From the NCBI GenBank assembly GCA_039704465.1, contig JASFAU010000018.1:682001-746000 (forward strand): a stretch of DNA of 64,000 nt, in the 5' to 3' direction. How positions within the stretch are numbered: the first letter of the stretch is position 1; the number at the start of each line of letters is the position of its first letter. Of the stretch, positions 1 to 10,516 are shown one piece after another. The position numbers were made by a program, and so were the translations under genes. Under the pieces are notes generated by a model that saw nothing but the letters and a program-made list of their open reading frames with translations, searched no databases and was not told where the DNA came from. This stretch comes from Plasmodiophora brassicae (lineage: Eukaryota > Endomyxa > Phytomyxea > Plasmodiophorida > Plasmodiophoridae).

Positions 1-764
1 TTGCCGTCGAACGTGGCGATCTGATCCAGGCGGTGAAGGCGGCGTGGAACCAGAGAACGCACCGGCGCCCGGACGCGGTCTATCACGAGGTGCTGGCGAA
101 GAAGACGCAGCTGAGCCTGTACGGCCCGTGTCTGGACGCGCTGATCACGAACAGGTGCTCGACGGTGCGGGCGATCGCGTTCCATTACGTCGACTTCAAC
201 GAATGCGCGGCGTACTTTGCGTCGATTCGGGACGCGTTCCCAGCGCTGCGGTCGCTGCTGTTCCACAACAACGACCTGCACACGTTCTACCAGCTCGACA
301 CGCTGTCCGTGTTCGCCAACCTGACGGATATCGACATCGCGTTCAATCCGATCGTCGAGCAGCAGCCGAACTACCGTCAGTATTTGCTGTTCCGGGTCCC
401 AACGCTGGAGCGGACCAATGGGAACGCGGTCGCGGCCGACACGCGCAGCCACGCCCTAGCGCGGTTCGAACCGCTGAAGTCTCTGTGGAAAACCGAGAGC
501 ATTCGACGCGTGCAGGGGTTCTGCCCGCCGACGATGATCTTGCCGGCCGCTGACGACGAGCAGGCTCACCGGGCGCGCACGTTGGTGGACGATATCGTCA
601 CGGCCGTGCAGCGACCCGCGGAACGGGCGAGAAGGAGATCCGACACGGCCGACCTGGTCGGTGCCGTGATCGGCCGCCAAAGAGCGTTCGCATCCATGGA
701 TCGGCAATGGCCAGGGATTGTGACCAGTTTCGTCGACGAATCAGTACATCATCCAAACTCGTAG
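1..764 (+). CDS. Leucine-rich-repeat protein, 3' part only
   Basis: The reading frame is open from base 3 and closed by TAG at 762-764, so about 253 C-terminal residues are visible and the 5' end lies outside the window. The first half has LRR spacing (AFPALRSLLFHNNDL, then LTDIDIAFNPIV) followed by the usual LRR cap (YRQYLLFRVPTLERTNG). The remainder is charged and helical and ends in DESVHHPNS. The layout, a few LRRs plus a cap and a helical tail, resembles cytoskeletal or ciliary LRR proteins such as LRRC49 or TBCE relatives, but I cannot name an orthologue. Binding to another protein is the usual role of such repeats; the partner is unknown. Confidence 0.6.
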   Translation, partial: AVERGDLIQAVKAAWNQRTHRRPDAVYHEVLAKKTQLSLYGPCLDALITNRCSTVRAIAFHYVDFNECAAYFASIRDAFPALRSLLFHNNDLHTFYQLDTLSVFANLTDIDIAFNPIVEQQPNYRQYLLFRVPTLERTNGNAVAADTRSHALARFEPLKSLWKTESIRRVQGFCPPTMILPAADDEQAHRARTLVDDIVTAVQRPAERARRRSDTADLVGAVIGRQRAFASMDRQWPGIVTSFVDESVHHPNS

Positions 765-832
765 CTCGTCGCAGGCAGGTTCCACCACTACGCAGCGTCA
801 TTCGCTAGCGACGTGTGGCATGGGGCGGGTCG

Positions 833-1702
833 TTATAGGCTCCCGGTGATCGTCAGCGGGCGCTTACGACGCCGCGGTGCCGGATGGTGGTTGGCATGGT
901 CGATCTTCGACGTCAGCGACGCGATCTGCGACTGGAGCTGCTGGTTCTCCTTGGCCAGCGCCATCAGCTTGCGGCGCAGCTGGAGTTCAGCACCGCCGGA
1001 CAACGACACCATGTCGTGCTCGATGTCCTGCATGCGCTTCTGAAACTGCGTTCACGCCAAGTTTGTCAGTATATAAGTTCCGACACGACGAACGCACGGC
1101 GCAGCCGCACCTCGCCGCTGATGTCTTGTAGATCCTTACTGTTCTGCGCCTTGACGGCAGCGATCTCATCAGTAACGGCTGCGACTGCGCGGATCAGGCA
1201 AGGGGGAGATTGTCAAGAAACCCTCTCCACTACATATATAATCATCGCACAGACCTTTCCGCTTGAGTTCCTCGAGCTGGGCGACCCGGCTCATCTCAGC
1301 GCCTTTGGCGTCAGCGACCTGCTCGTCGTGCTTCGACGATTGCAGGGCGAGCTGGTGACGCTCTGACGCAAGTCTCGTTTCGGCATCGGCGAGGACGCGG
1401 TCGGCCTCGTCGATGGCGCGCTGCAGGTCGTCGGCGACCCCTGCCAGCCCGTACTCGGCGTCGATCTCGACCCTGGTCATTGCGATCCTGTCCACCCCGC
1501 CGCGAACGACCTGCATCAGGCGGTCATTGCCCCGGCGTATGACATCGGTCTCCGCCTGCAACGCGTCCGCCTGCTTCTCCAATCGCGACGCCCGCCGCCG
1601 CAGGCGCCCGATGCTGTCGGCGCGCTGCTCCGCAACGCTGGCCGCCCCCTGCAACGCCCGGCCGACGACGTCATCCGCCAACGTCGACGACCGCGTCGCC
1701 AT
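833..1702 (-). CDS. Small coiled-coil protein, three exons
   Basis: Exons run 1255-1702, 1111-1184 and 833-1045 on the minus strand (244 residues); donors are GTCTGT and GTGCGG and phases agree. The ATG at 1702 opens MATRSSTLADDVV. The protein is almost entirely heptad-like, rich in A, R, E, Q and L (for example RLRRRASRLEKQADALQAE), and ends with a basic tail, PAPRRRKRPLTITGSL. No catalytic motif or signal peptide is visible. It lies tail-to-tail with the LRR gene (about 70 bp) and head-to-head with the DPP III gene (about 160 bp between starts), so a shared promoter region at roughly 1703-1866 is possible. Function unknown; a structural or tethering role is inference. Confidence 0.6.
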
Positions 1703-1866
1703 CCAGCCAAAACCTGAATGGCTGTTACACTGTCGACGTACCACCACGCCAGTGCCACCTCCCGTGCAGTTGCGACTGGTGCACGTAGGCCAAGACAGTG
1801 CGGCTAAAAACAAACGCGGGCGTGACTGTATCAGGTGCGCGGGGGCGCCCATTGCTCCGAAGCAAA

Positions 1867-4062
1867 ATGCATTGGCGCGCGCGCGCCTTCCTGTCGTCGC
1901 GTCCCTTGCCTATTTTAGGCCGACGTCGCCGGGCTTACTCGTCGATCAGCGTCGCCCGCCCGATGACGGAGTACCTGGCGGATGAGAACGTGCCCGTTGT
2001 TCAGCTGGCGGTCGGCAAGCACTTCGCGTCGCTGACGGCGCGGCAGCAGCGGTACGCGCACCATCTGGCGCGGGCGTCCTGGCACGGAGCGCGGTTTGTG
2101 ACGCGGGTCCGGGGGCGGCCAGCGCGCGCCCACTGACACGCTCTCTGTCCCAACAGGGTCGTCGCCGCGCAGCTGTCGCACGAATCGCCCGCGATCTGCC
2201 GCATGCTGGTCGACGCGGTCACCGGGCCGAACGGCGCATGCCGCGACCTGACGAAACTGCGGGACTGCAGCGGCGTGTCCGCCGGCGAGTTCCAGTGGTT
2301 CCTGGAGTACGCCGTCTGCACGCTGTCCAACCTCGGCCCGTACAAGTCGTTCGGCGACACCAAGTTCGTGCCGCGCCTGCCCGTTGCCTCGTTCGAGAAG
2401 GTCGTGGCGGCGTCGGGGTCGGGCGCCGCCCGCGACGCGTTCGCCCGCCTGAAGTCCGTGATCTATTCGCTCGACCCGGAACCGATTCGCCGCATCGGGT
2501 TCCCCGCCGACGGCCACGTCAGCGGGTTCTACTCGTCGGACGTGTCGCGTTCCGATGTCGAGGCGGTCCAGACGCTGCTGGACGCCAGTGGCATATCCGC
2601 GCTGAACACGCGCCTGTTCCGGGCGGGTCCGAACGCGTTCGACCTTCGCATCGCGTCGGCGGAGACGCACCCGGATCAGACGCTGACCGGGAACAGCATC
2701 AGCGTTCGCGTCCAGTACGGCGACTTCGCCAAGGAGATGGCGGACATCGTCAGCGAGATGCAGCAGGCGGTCGAGTTCGCCGGCAACGACAACGAACGGC
2801 TCATGTGCGAGTGCTACGTGAAGTCGTTCCGGTCGGGGAGCATCGACGACCACAAGCAGTCGCAGGTGCATTGGATTCGCGACGTCGGCCCGCCGGTCGA
2901 GACCAACATCGGCTTCATCGAGACGTACCGGGACCCAGCCGGCGTCCGCGCCGAATGGGAGGGCTTCGTCGCCGTCGTCAACGCCGACATGACCGCCAAG
3001 TTCGCCGTCCTCGTCGAGAACGCCCAGCGGTTCCTGGCGATGATGCCCTGGCCGCGCGCCTTCGAGAAGGACGTGTTCCACCGCCCCGACTTCACGTCGC
3101 TCGAGGTGCTGTCGTTCGCCACGGGTGGCCTGCCCGCCGGCATCAACATCCCGAACTACGACGACATTCGCCAGACGGTCGGCTTCAAGAACGTGTCGCT
3201 CGGCAACGTCCTGAACGCGTCGAGCCCGTCCGAGAAGGTCTTCTTCCTGTCGGAGGCCGACAAGGCCCTGTTCCAGAAGCATCGCGGGGCGGCGTTCGAG
3301 ATCCAGGTCGGCCTCCACGAGCTTCTCGGCCATGGATCCGGCAAGTTGCTGACGGAGGACCCGATCGGGACGTTCAACTTTGACCGGGCGACGGTGAACC
3401 CGATCGACGGGCGCCCGGTGCGGACCTGGTACAAGCCGGGCGAGACCTGGGGGTCGGTCTTCAAGGGCCTGTCGTCGAGCTACGAGGAGTGCCGGGCGGA
3501 GACGGTCGCCATGCACCTGATGTCGAACAGGGACGTCCTGGGCATATTCGGGCACGGCGGCCAGGATGGCGACGACGTGTCGTACGTCGGGTTCCTGTCG
3601 ATGGCGAAGGCCGGGCTGAGCGCGCTGGAGTTCTACGACCCGGCGTCGGCGAAATGGGGCCAGGCGCACATGCAGGCCCGCTGGGCGATCTTCCGCGTGT
3701 TCCTCGAGGCGGGCCTGGCCGAACTCAAGCACCTAGAGAAGGAGGCGGACCTGCTGCTGACCGTGCACCGGGACCGGATCGCGACGCACGGCGCCCCGGC
3801 GGTGGCGTCGTTCCTCAGCAAGCTCCAGGTCTACAAAGCGACCGCCGATGCCGTCGGGGGGACACAGTTCTACACGTCGGCGACGGCCGTCGACCCGTGC
3901 TGGTTCCCCATCCGCGACGTCGTCCTCAGCAAGAAACAGCCGCGCAAGGTGTTCGTCCAGTGCAACACGTTCCTGCACGCGGACGGGTCCGTCACCCTCA
4001 AGGAGTACGAACCGACCCTGCAGGGCGTCCTGCAGAGCGTCGTCGAGCGCCGATGCCTCTAG
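1867..4062 (+). CDS. DPP3: Dipeptidyl peptidase III (zinc metallopeptidase, M49)
   Basis: Exons are 1867 (or 1963)-2093 and 2157-4062, joined in phase 2. The M49 zinc signature HELLGH lies near residue 431 and the second-ligand motif EECRAE near 487, counting from the ATG at 1963. Family landmarks such as YKSFGDTKFVP and FGHGG flank them. The enzyme removes dipeptides from the N-terminus of short peptides, normally in the cytosol. An upstream in-frame ATG at 1867 adds 32 residues rich in R, S and hydrophobics with almost no acids (starting MHWRARAFLSSRPLP), which reads like a mitochondrial presequence. Two start sites could therefore give two destinations. Length, about 678 residues from the inner start, is normal for the family (700-740). 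Confidence 0.93.
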
Positions 4063-4233
4063 CCCTGCTCGCTGGCTCTCGCCCCTGCGGGTCCAGGAAT
4101 ATCTGCAATGCATGCCTACCCAGTGTATGTGTATACCACCTGGAGCGGGGGGTGGTACCTACTCGACGACGATCAGTGAATATCTGGACGTCGCGGCGGG
4201 CGCGTCACCGCCAACGTAGCCATTGGGGCCGCC

Positions 4234-5977
4234 ATGCACTGCTGCTACAGCGGCGCGCCAACGTCGCAGGTGCACCCGGCGCCGGCCAGCGGCGTCCACG
4301 AGCTGGCCGTCGACGAGCAGATCGCCGCCGAGAGAGCCAAAGCGGAGAAGCAGCGCCTGATCGTCCTGTTGGGATGCGGCGAATCCGGCAAGGTCCGGCT
4401 GCTGATGGTCGACGTCGTCGCACGCGCCGCCTTGTCCGCTGACACCGGTCGCACAGAGCACCTTGTTCAAGACGCTGAAGCAGATCCACCACATTGCGCA
4501 TTCGCCGCACGACCGGCACGTCTGGCGGGAGAGCATCATGGCGATGCTGGCGAACGACACGATGACGATCGTACGCGGCGCGGCGCTGCCGTCGGTGGCG
4601 GCCGCCATCACGGGCAGCGCCGACCAGCCCCTCGTCTGGTCCGACAAGGTCAGCGCCATCCTGCAGGGCGCGTCCCTGTCGACGCTGCTCGCCAGGAAAC
4701 CGTTCCCGCCCGAGGGCGACGCCAGCAGCAGTGCCAACGTGGACCCCGTCGCGCCAGACGGCCAGTTGTGGGCCGACGCGCTCGACGTCATCAGACTCAT
4801 CTGGAACGACCCGTTGACCGCGAAGGTACCATCTGGGGCAACGTCCTCGTGGAGCGGGGGCATTGATTCTGTGTGTGTGTGTGTGCCCAGCTGCTGGAGG
4901 TTCGGCACCTGATGCAACTGGGTGAGCGGTGTGAGCACCGCTAACGGCGACGGCGAGGTGCACTGACGGTGGGGAGCGGGCCCTAGGCGACCACTGCGAG
5001 TACTTCTTCGGCCAGCTGGACACGATCGCGAAACCGGGCTGGGAGCCCACCGACGACGACATCGTGCGGGCGCGCATCAAGACGACCGGCATCATCGAGC
5101 AGGAGATCGAGTTCGACGGCAACGGTACGCGCGATGCGGGAACGCGTCGTGCCATCGTGCGAACCTGACGGCCCTGCGGCAGTGTTGCGAATGGTCGACG
5201 TCGGCGGGCAGCGCTCCGAACGAAAGAAATGGTTGCATAACGACCAACCGTTGCTGGGGTACTGCCACCGGGAGTGACGTCGTGGACCGTTGTTGCCCAG
5301 GATATCGCAGTTCGAGAAGGCGAGCATCGTGATCTTCGTCGTGTCGCTGGCGGAGTACGACGTCATGTGTTACGAGGTACAGCCGCACATCGTGGACGCG
5401 CGCTCGTCCTGACCGGCCGGCGATGCACACACACACACAGGACAACAACGTCCCGCGATGGCTGGAGTCGTTCCGCGTGTTCCAGGACATCTGCAGGTCG
5501 CCGGCGCTTCGTAACGCACGGGTACGCCGACGTGCGCGTGAGTGCCCACGCGCCCGCCCCCTGATGCCTGTGGGGGGCACCGCCGCCCTACCTACGTAGA
5601 TCGTCATCTTCTTCAACAAGATGGACCTGCTGGAGAAGAAGCTGGCGGCGCGCCCGTTCTCCAAGTACGTCACCGACTACATCGGGAACGGGTCCGCCGA
5701 TTCCGTCTGCCGGTTCATGGCCGCCAAGTACACGAACGCCGGCCAGGCCTGCTTCGCCGAGCTGGGCGACGCGCCCGGCAAGCGCACGCTGTCGACGTAC
5801 TTCACGACGGCCATCTCGTGCGACGACGTACAAAAGGTACACAGAGCGGCGCCTGGCCCAGCAGAGCAGGTCTGACGCGGAACACTCGCACGCCTACAGG
5901 TGTTCGAGTCCGTTCGCGACACTGTGTTCACCAAGCGGGAAGCGGCGCCGTCGTCGTCGGTCGCCCTGGCAGATTAA
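4234..5977 (+). CDS. Heterotrimeric G-protein alpha subunit, nine exons
   Basis: Exons: 4234-4392, 4457-4825, 4891-4921, 4987-5124, 5183-5258, 5301-5376, 5441-5521, 5600-5836, 5900-5977 (414 residues). All signatures are present: P-loop GESGKSTLFKTLKQIH (split by intron 1), switch I RIKTTGI, switch II DVGGQRSERKKW, base-binding NKMD, and TTAI in place of TCA near the end. It binds GTP and relays receptor signals at the plasma membrane. The N-terminus MHCCYSG lacks the glycine 2 needed for myristoylation but has two cysteines that could be palmitoylated. The join between exons 5 and 6 inserts about nine residues after KKWLH where the family has one; a noncanonical intron there is the alternative. 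Exon 3 is only 31 nt. Confidence 0.92.
4871..4886 (+). repeat. (GT)n run just upstream of a splice acceptor
   Basis: Part of intron 2 of the G-alpha gene, ending GTGTGCCCAG at 4890. Similar (GT)n or (CA)n runs abut acceptors at 5426-5440, 59012-59024 and (minus strand) 60527-60540, and lie inside the intron at 61090-61112. Confidence 0.8.
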
Positions 5978-6071
5978 AAGGCGGCACCTGGGCGAGCGCC
6001 ATCGCCCGTCTGTGTGCTGTTCACGAGCGCAGGCAGGCAGGGGGCGGCGGCTGGTTGTTGTACTGGGGCAT

Positions 6072-7732
6072 TTATGATCGGACTCGTAGTGTTATGAGGG
6101 AATTATTAGCGCAGGCGACGGCCAGGCGCTCGCCGGACGCGTGCCAGGACAGGCAGTTGACGCCGCCGGTCGCCTTGTACGTCCTGACCAGGGCGCCGTC
6201 GCCGACCGACCAGACGAACACGCGGTCGTGCGAGCTGGCCGCCAGGTGCTCGCCGCCGGACGTGAACGACACCGACGTCACCGGGTGCAGGTGCTTCGAC
6301 AGCACGAGCAGGCACGTGCCCCGCGCCGCCGACCATATCCTGACCGTGCAGTCGAAGCTGGCGCTCGCCAGGATCAACGCCCTGGTACCGTCATGCGTTG
6401 TCGTCGTCGTCGTCGCCTGGCACGACGAGCATCAGCAACCCGACACGCACGAACGGGCGGGCGGCGCCGACGACGCACGTACCCATGCCAGCGTACAGAC
6501 GTCGCGACCATGGCCGTGCAGGTCGTGAACGGGATCGTCCGCGTTCGGATCCCATATCTTGACGGTCGTGTCGTCGGAACAGGACGCGAACAACGTCGCG
6601 TCCGGGCTCCACCTGACGCAGTTCACGTCGCGCGTGTGCCCCTTGAACAGCCTGGCGGTCGGGTGCCCACCGCTGCCGTTCCGGGTCTCGTGCAGGGCGA
6701 TGGTCGTGTCGACCGAGCACGACAGGAACGAGGCGCCCGACGGGTGCCAGTCGCAGTCGAGGACGGCGCCCGCGTGCGTCTTGTACGTTGAGTGCAACTT
6801 GCCGGTGCTGGCCGTCCACACGTTGATGGACTCGTCCAGCGAGCAGGTCAGCAGCAGGGCGCTGGACGGCGCCCATCGCAGGCCGGAGACCGGGCCCGTA
6901 TGGCCCGACAGCGCGCTGACCAGCGACCCCTTGGCCGTCCAGATCCAGCCCTCGCCGGACACGGCCGCCAGGGCGAACATGGACCCGTCCGGGCTCCACG
7001 CCGACAGCAGGATCGCATTGGCGGACGGCGTCCTGTCCAGCAGGGCCAGCGACGACGTCGACGACGCAGACGGATCGTCCACGTTGAGCCATAGGCGCGC
7101 CGTCCCGTCCTGGCACCCAGACACCAGCAGCGTCCCTGCGTGCGGTCGTCAGCGAACGACGCGCGGGCGAGATCGCGCGCGTCCCCCCAGTACATGCCTT
7201 CGGGATTAAACGCGCACGTGAAGACGACGTCCGTGTGGCCTCTGTAATGGCAGATCGCGTCCCGGGAGGTCTCCAGCACGCCAAAGTCCTCGTCGATCGG
7301 CACTGTCGCAGTCGGGTCAGACGGGCGGACACGTTCGACGGGAGCGCGTCACGCACCGTCCGGATCGAACAGCTTGACTTTGGAGCGCACGCTGCACTGG
7401 TGTCGGGTCAGCAGGGAGAAGGCCGCATCGCAGAGCGTCTCGGTGCCATCCTCGTTGATGTGGCACTCGATCTCGGTGTGCTGCAGGCCCTTCTGCAGGT
7501 AGGAGACCAGGGCGCCCGCCGGCACGTCGCCCCCGCCGATCTTCGACTTGGCGATGTGGCTCTCGTGCCCTGGAGACGCGCGGCGTCACATATTCGGACG
7601 ATCGCGCGTGGCATCATCGCAACCAAACGCGCCCCTACCGAAGCTGAACGCGGAATGCACGAACCCGGATTCGAGCATGTACCTGTAGACCAGGTAGTTG
7701 ACCTCGTCCGACGTCACCGTCATGAAGGGCAT
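6072..7732 (-). CDS. TBL1: TBL1/TBL1XR1-type LisH-WD40 corepressor subunit
   Basis: Five exons on the minus strand: 7639-7732, 7357-7569, 7198-7302, 6483-7135 and 6072-6416 (469 residues). The start [18 protein letters not shown] matches the LisH motif of TBL1 (SSDEVNFLVYRY). WD40 repeats follow, with motifs such as [14 protein letters not shown] and [13 protein letters not shown], and the end (LITLRVRS) fits the family. In animals TBL1 is the WD40 exchange factor of the NCoR/SMRT-HDAC3 complex and acts in the nucleus. Intron 3 (7136-7197) only keeps frame with a GC donor (AAG|GCATGT). Intron 4 skips a stretch of GAC repeats, some of which are kept as a poly-Thr run at the start of the last exon. 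Confidence 0.92.
7136..7197 (-). other. GC-AG intron in the TBL1 gene
   Basis: The minus-strand donor reads AAG|GCATGT and the acceptor CACGCAG. Joining gives ...NPEG-TLLVSG..., the WD40 continuity expected of TBL1. The only nearby GT donor (CAT|GTACTG) would break the frame. The remaining introns modelled in this window use GT, except one proposed in ybeY. Confidence 0.7.
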
Positions 7733-8148
7733 GGGGGACGACGAGCCCCGGTCGGGGCGCGCACCGCTCCCGTCCGCCAGCGACGACGCCAGCCTGCTGC
7801 TGCTGCTGCTGCTGCGCCGGGCGCTCCAACGCTCCCGACGGCGGCGGCGGTTCGCGCACTCCGAAAAAAAGGCGACGGCCCGCCCCAACGCGCCCCGCCG
7901 TCACGTCACGTCGCCATCGATCCCCAAAAACAAACACGAAAATGCATCTATTCACCAAAAACACACACACACAGCGACCTGTGCAGCACAACGACCGTCA
8001 CTTCGTTGCCCATCGGCCAGGAGGCCGCCCCCTGCCAGGACATCCTCCTCCTCCCTTCGTACCTCCTATTACCCGCTCCAACGCGAACACGTCCATCAAG
8101 CTTCCTGTATTTGTCTAGGACCGCACGCAGCGTTTGCCGTCGCGGGCA
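7733..8148. other. Intergenic, divergent promoter region
   Basis: About 415 bp between the start of TBL1 (-) and the next gene (+). It holds a CTG/CAG-type run near 7795-7812, an A run near 7865-7871 and a (CA)n run at about 7962-7974. No convincing ORF. Probably the shared promoter region of two divergent genes. Confidence 0.5.
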
Positions 8149-8837
8149 ATGGCGTGGCGGGCGCGGTTGGGTCGGGCGGTGCGCCCGGGCGTGCGCTCGG
8201 TGACGGTGACGGCGCGTAATGCGTCCCCAGTGTGCACTGCCGGTGCGCGTGTGTGTCTGATCGGGTGGGTTGCCCTGTAGCGATCGAGAGGCCACCGACG
8301 CGGTGGCAGAAGCGGGCGGCGCTGATCGAGAGGACGAACCGGATCATGCAGGAGGTGCGCGCGCGCGTCGAACGCGTCGGATGCCACGTCGACGACCTGG
8401 ACGACAAGTGGTTCCTGATCCCGTGCGTGTACGGGGACGAGACGTTCCGGATCCTGGAGGAGTACCTGCCCGACCTGCCGGCCCAGGCCGAGGTCATCTG
8501 CCAGAACACGCCGAACCTGCTCATGAAGTGGCAGAAGCGTCTGCCGCCCGTCGAGCAGACCGACCGGGCCGTCTTCGAGGCGAACTGGATCGCGACGCAC
8601 TACCGGAACGGCCTGGGCGACGCCAGCCTGCCCGGCCCCGGTGGCGAACGCGCGCACGTCCCCGTCCGCAACAAGCACGTCGCCGACATCTGGCTGCCGA
8701 TGCTCGCCCGCATCCAGAACCCGGACTCGGGCCTGTACCCGGCGCTGAGCGCCATCCCCAGCGGCATGTACGTCTGCAACGTCATGACGCTCTGGCGGCA
8801 CTCCATCATGACGACCATGGCCATCTTCAAACCATAA
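8149..8837 (+). CDS. Hypothetical protein, possibly mitochondrial, two exons
   Basis: The main exon, 8281-8837, encodes a compact, well-structured sequence (DKWFLIPCVYGDETFRILEE, later NKHVADIWLPMLARIQNP) ending in AIFKP. A short first exon, 8149-8242, is proposed because it supplies an ATG, joins in phase 1 across a 38-nt intron (GTGCGC...CCTGTAG), and its product (MAWRARLGRAVRPGVRSVT) is a plausible mitochondrial presequence: basic, no acids. Total 216 residues. I do not recognise the family. Tryptophans and buried-looking stretches suggest a folded domain, not a disordered protein. The first exon is the weakest part of the model. Confidence 0.55.
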
Positions 8838-9183
8838 ATAAGACCATCGCCGTTATGCTCGACGATCGAGAGGGCGCCAGGTTGGTGCCGCGGCATGTTT
8901 CCCCGTCAGGGCTGCAGTCGCGGGGATTCTGCGCGTGTGTCCGGGACACCCGGCAGCTCTCGGCAGTCGGCGCCGGACGCGTGCCACGCCACGTGGCTGC
9001 AGTCGCCAGTCGGGCGAACGCCAAAAAAAACACGCGCGACGCGCGACTGGGCCGGACTTTTTGTCTGCCGCCACCGGGCCCAGCGCCTCTTTCTCGAAGA
9101 CGACGTCGACTGACCGCCAGCGCTGCCTGCTCTCGCCCAGCCTGCGCTAGCGTGTGTGTGTGTCGGACGCCGGACATCGAACC
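8838..9183. other. Intergenic with TG run
   Basis: About 345 bp between two plus-strand genes. Contains an A octamer near 9023-9030 and a (GT)n run at about 9151-9161 just before the next start codon at 9184. Both strands are open in several frames, but none has a family signature; I see no gene here. Confidence 0.45.
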
Positions 9184-10127
9184 ATGAACGGCAACGACGA
9201 CTGGCAGACCGTGAAGTCGAAGGGCAAGAAGAAGGAGAGGCCGTCGACGAAGGGTGCCGCGTCGGACGCGTCCGCCAAGCCGTCCAAGAAGCAGACGCAG
9301 CAGCAGGCGGAGAAGAAACAGGGATCGCGGTCGGTGTCGCCGCCAAAGGCCTCGGCGCCGGATAGGAAACCGTCGCCGGATAACGCCAAGTCGGCGGCGA
9401 AGAAATCGTCGGCAAAGGCGCCTGCGGCCGCCGCCAAGCCGGCCGGCCCGGCGCCGCTGTCCACGCCCGAGCAGATGGCCGGATTCATTCGGTCGCTGAT
9501 CGTCAACACGCCACCGCCCAGCAACGCGCTGCCGCTGGCCGGCGTCGGCGAGAAGATCTTCCAGGCGACCAAGTCGTCGTGGAACAAGAAATTCAAGTAG
9601 GGGGGCGGCCTCGGTATCTGTTGTCGTGCTGGCCGGTCTGACCGGGGGCGTGTCGCTCCAGGAGCAAATTCGGGACGATCCGCGACTTTGTCGAGAGCCA
9701 GGCCGACAAGTTCGCCGTCGTCGACGAGACGGTCTACATCAAGGGGTCCGAACCGAAACAGAAGCGTATGACGCGGTGCTGATCGTCGTTTGGCGTCGTC
9801 GTCGTTCTGACTGGCGCTGCGCTGACAGAGACGCAGTCTGCGAAGGCGAAGAAGGCGACGGCGGCGCCGGCGTCCACGAAGGAGCCGGCGAAGAAGAAGG
9901 CGAACGCGGCGCCGGCCAGCGGTGCGCGCGTCAAATCGCCCAAGCGGGCGGCCGGGTCGCGTCACTCGGCAGGCGGCAAGGCGGACGGGTTCGCCAAAGC
10001 GGTCGCCCTGGCGGCCCTGGTGGCCGGCGTGACCGTGTTCACGCTGGCCGCCGTCGACATCATCAGCCTCGAGTCGGTCCCGCGCGTCCTGCGACAGACC
10101 GTCGAGACGATCACGAAGAAGCGGTAG
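9184..10127 (+). CDS. Lysine-rich protein with winged-helix-like segment and C-terminal membrane anchor
   Basis: Exons: 9184-9596, 9662-9765 and 9829-10127 (271 residues, phases 2 and 1). Layout: an acidic start (MNGNDDWQTVKSKGKKKE), a K/S/A/P-rich disordered stretch, a folded segment (residues about 100-170) whose helix-helix-beta-hairpin pattern (KFGTIRDFVESQADKFAVVD, then VYIKG) resembles winged-helix domains of the LOTUS/OST-HTH or Egal type. A second K/A-rich linker follows, then one transmembrane helix (AVALAALVAGVTVFTLAAVD) about 30 residues from the end, finishing ITKKR. The terminal KKR resembles a dibasic ER-retention signal. A tail-anchored nucleic-acid-binding protein at the ER is a reasonable guess; no orthologue recognised. 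Confidence 0.65.
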
Positions 10128-10516
10128 TAGCCGTCACACGCGTCTGGATTGTCGCCGACCGCTACCCCCACACACACACACACACCCACCCTGATTAGGC
10201 AGACAGTATCACTACAGTGACAGATGGATCCCCATGCTCGCTCGCGCCTTGTTGTCTATTATCGGACAGGACGGTCGCCCGACGCGCTCCAGTGGAACGC
10301 CCAGCGAGGCTCCCGTAACTTGGCTGTCCGGGTGTGTATCCTGGCATCGAGTTCGGTATGGTCGTACATAGCGCGTGCCATCGGCTATTGTGTCAAGTCC
10401 ACCTGGTGGCCAGCTGGAGAACAGTCCTTCGGTGTGAGCGCGTGCCAATGTTCGTGTCATTGCAATAACGACCGGGCGACGGCACCTGGTATTGGCGCTT
10501 CGCGAAGAACAGCAAC
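10128..10516. other. Intergenic with CA microsatellite
   Basis: About 390 bp. A (CA)n tract lies at 10172-10187. Short ORFs on both strands show no family resemblance. No gene called. Confidence 0.4.

Noticed and set aside
1915..3732. 605-codon open frame on the minus strand
   Set aside because: It is the exact antisense of the DPP III exon; R/V/D/A-rich composition is a by-product of GC-rich third positions on the other strand.
6060..6528. Plus-strand continuation of the G-alpha gene
   Set aside because: The G-alpha stop at 5975-5977 follows the expected C-terminal helix; the downstream plus frame is antisense to the last TBL1 exons.
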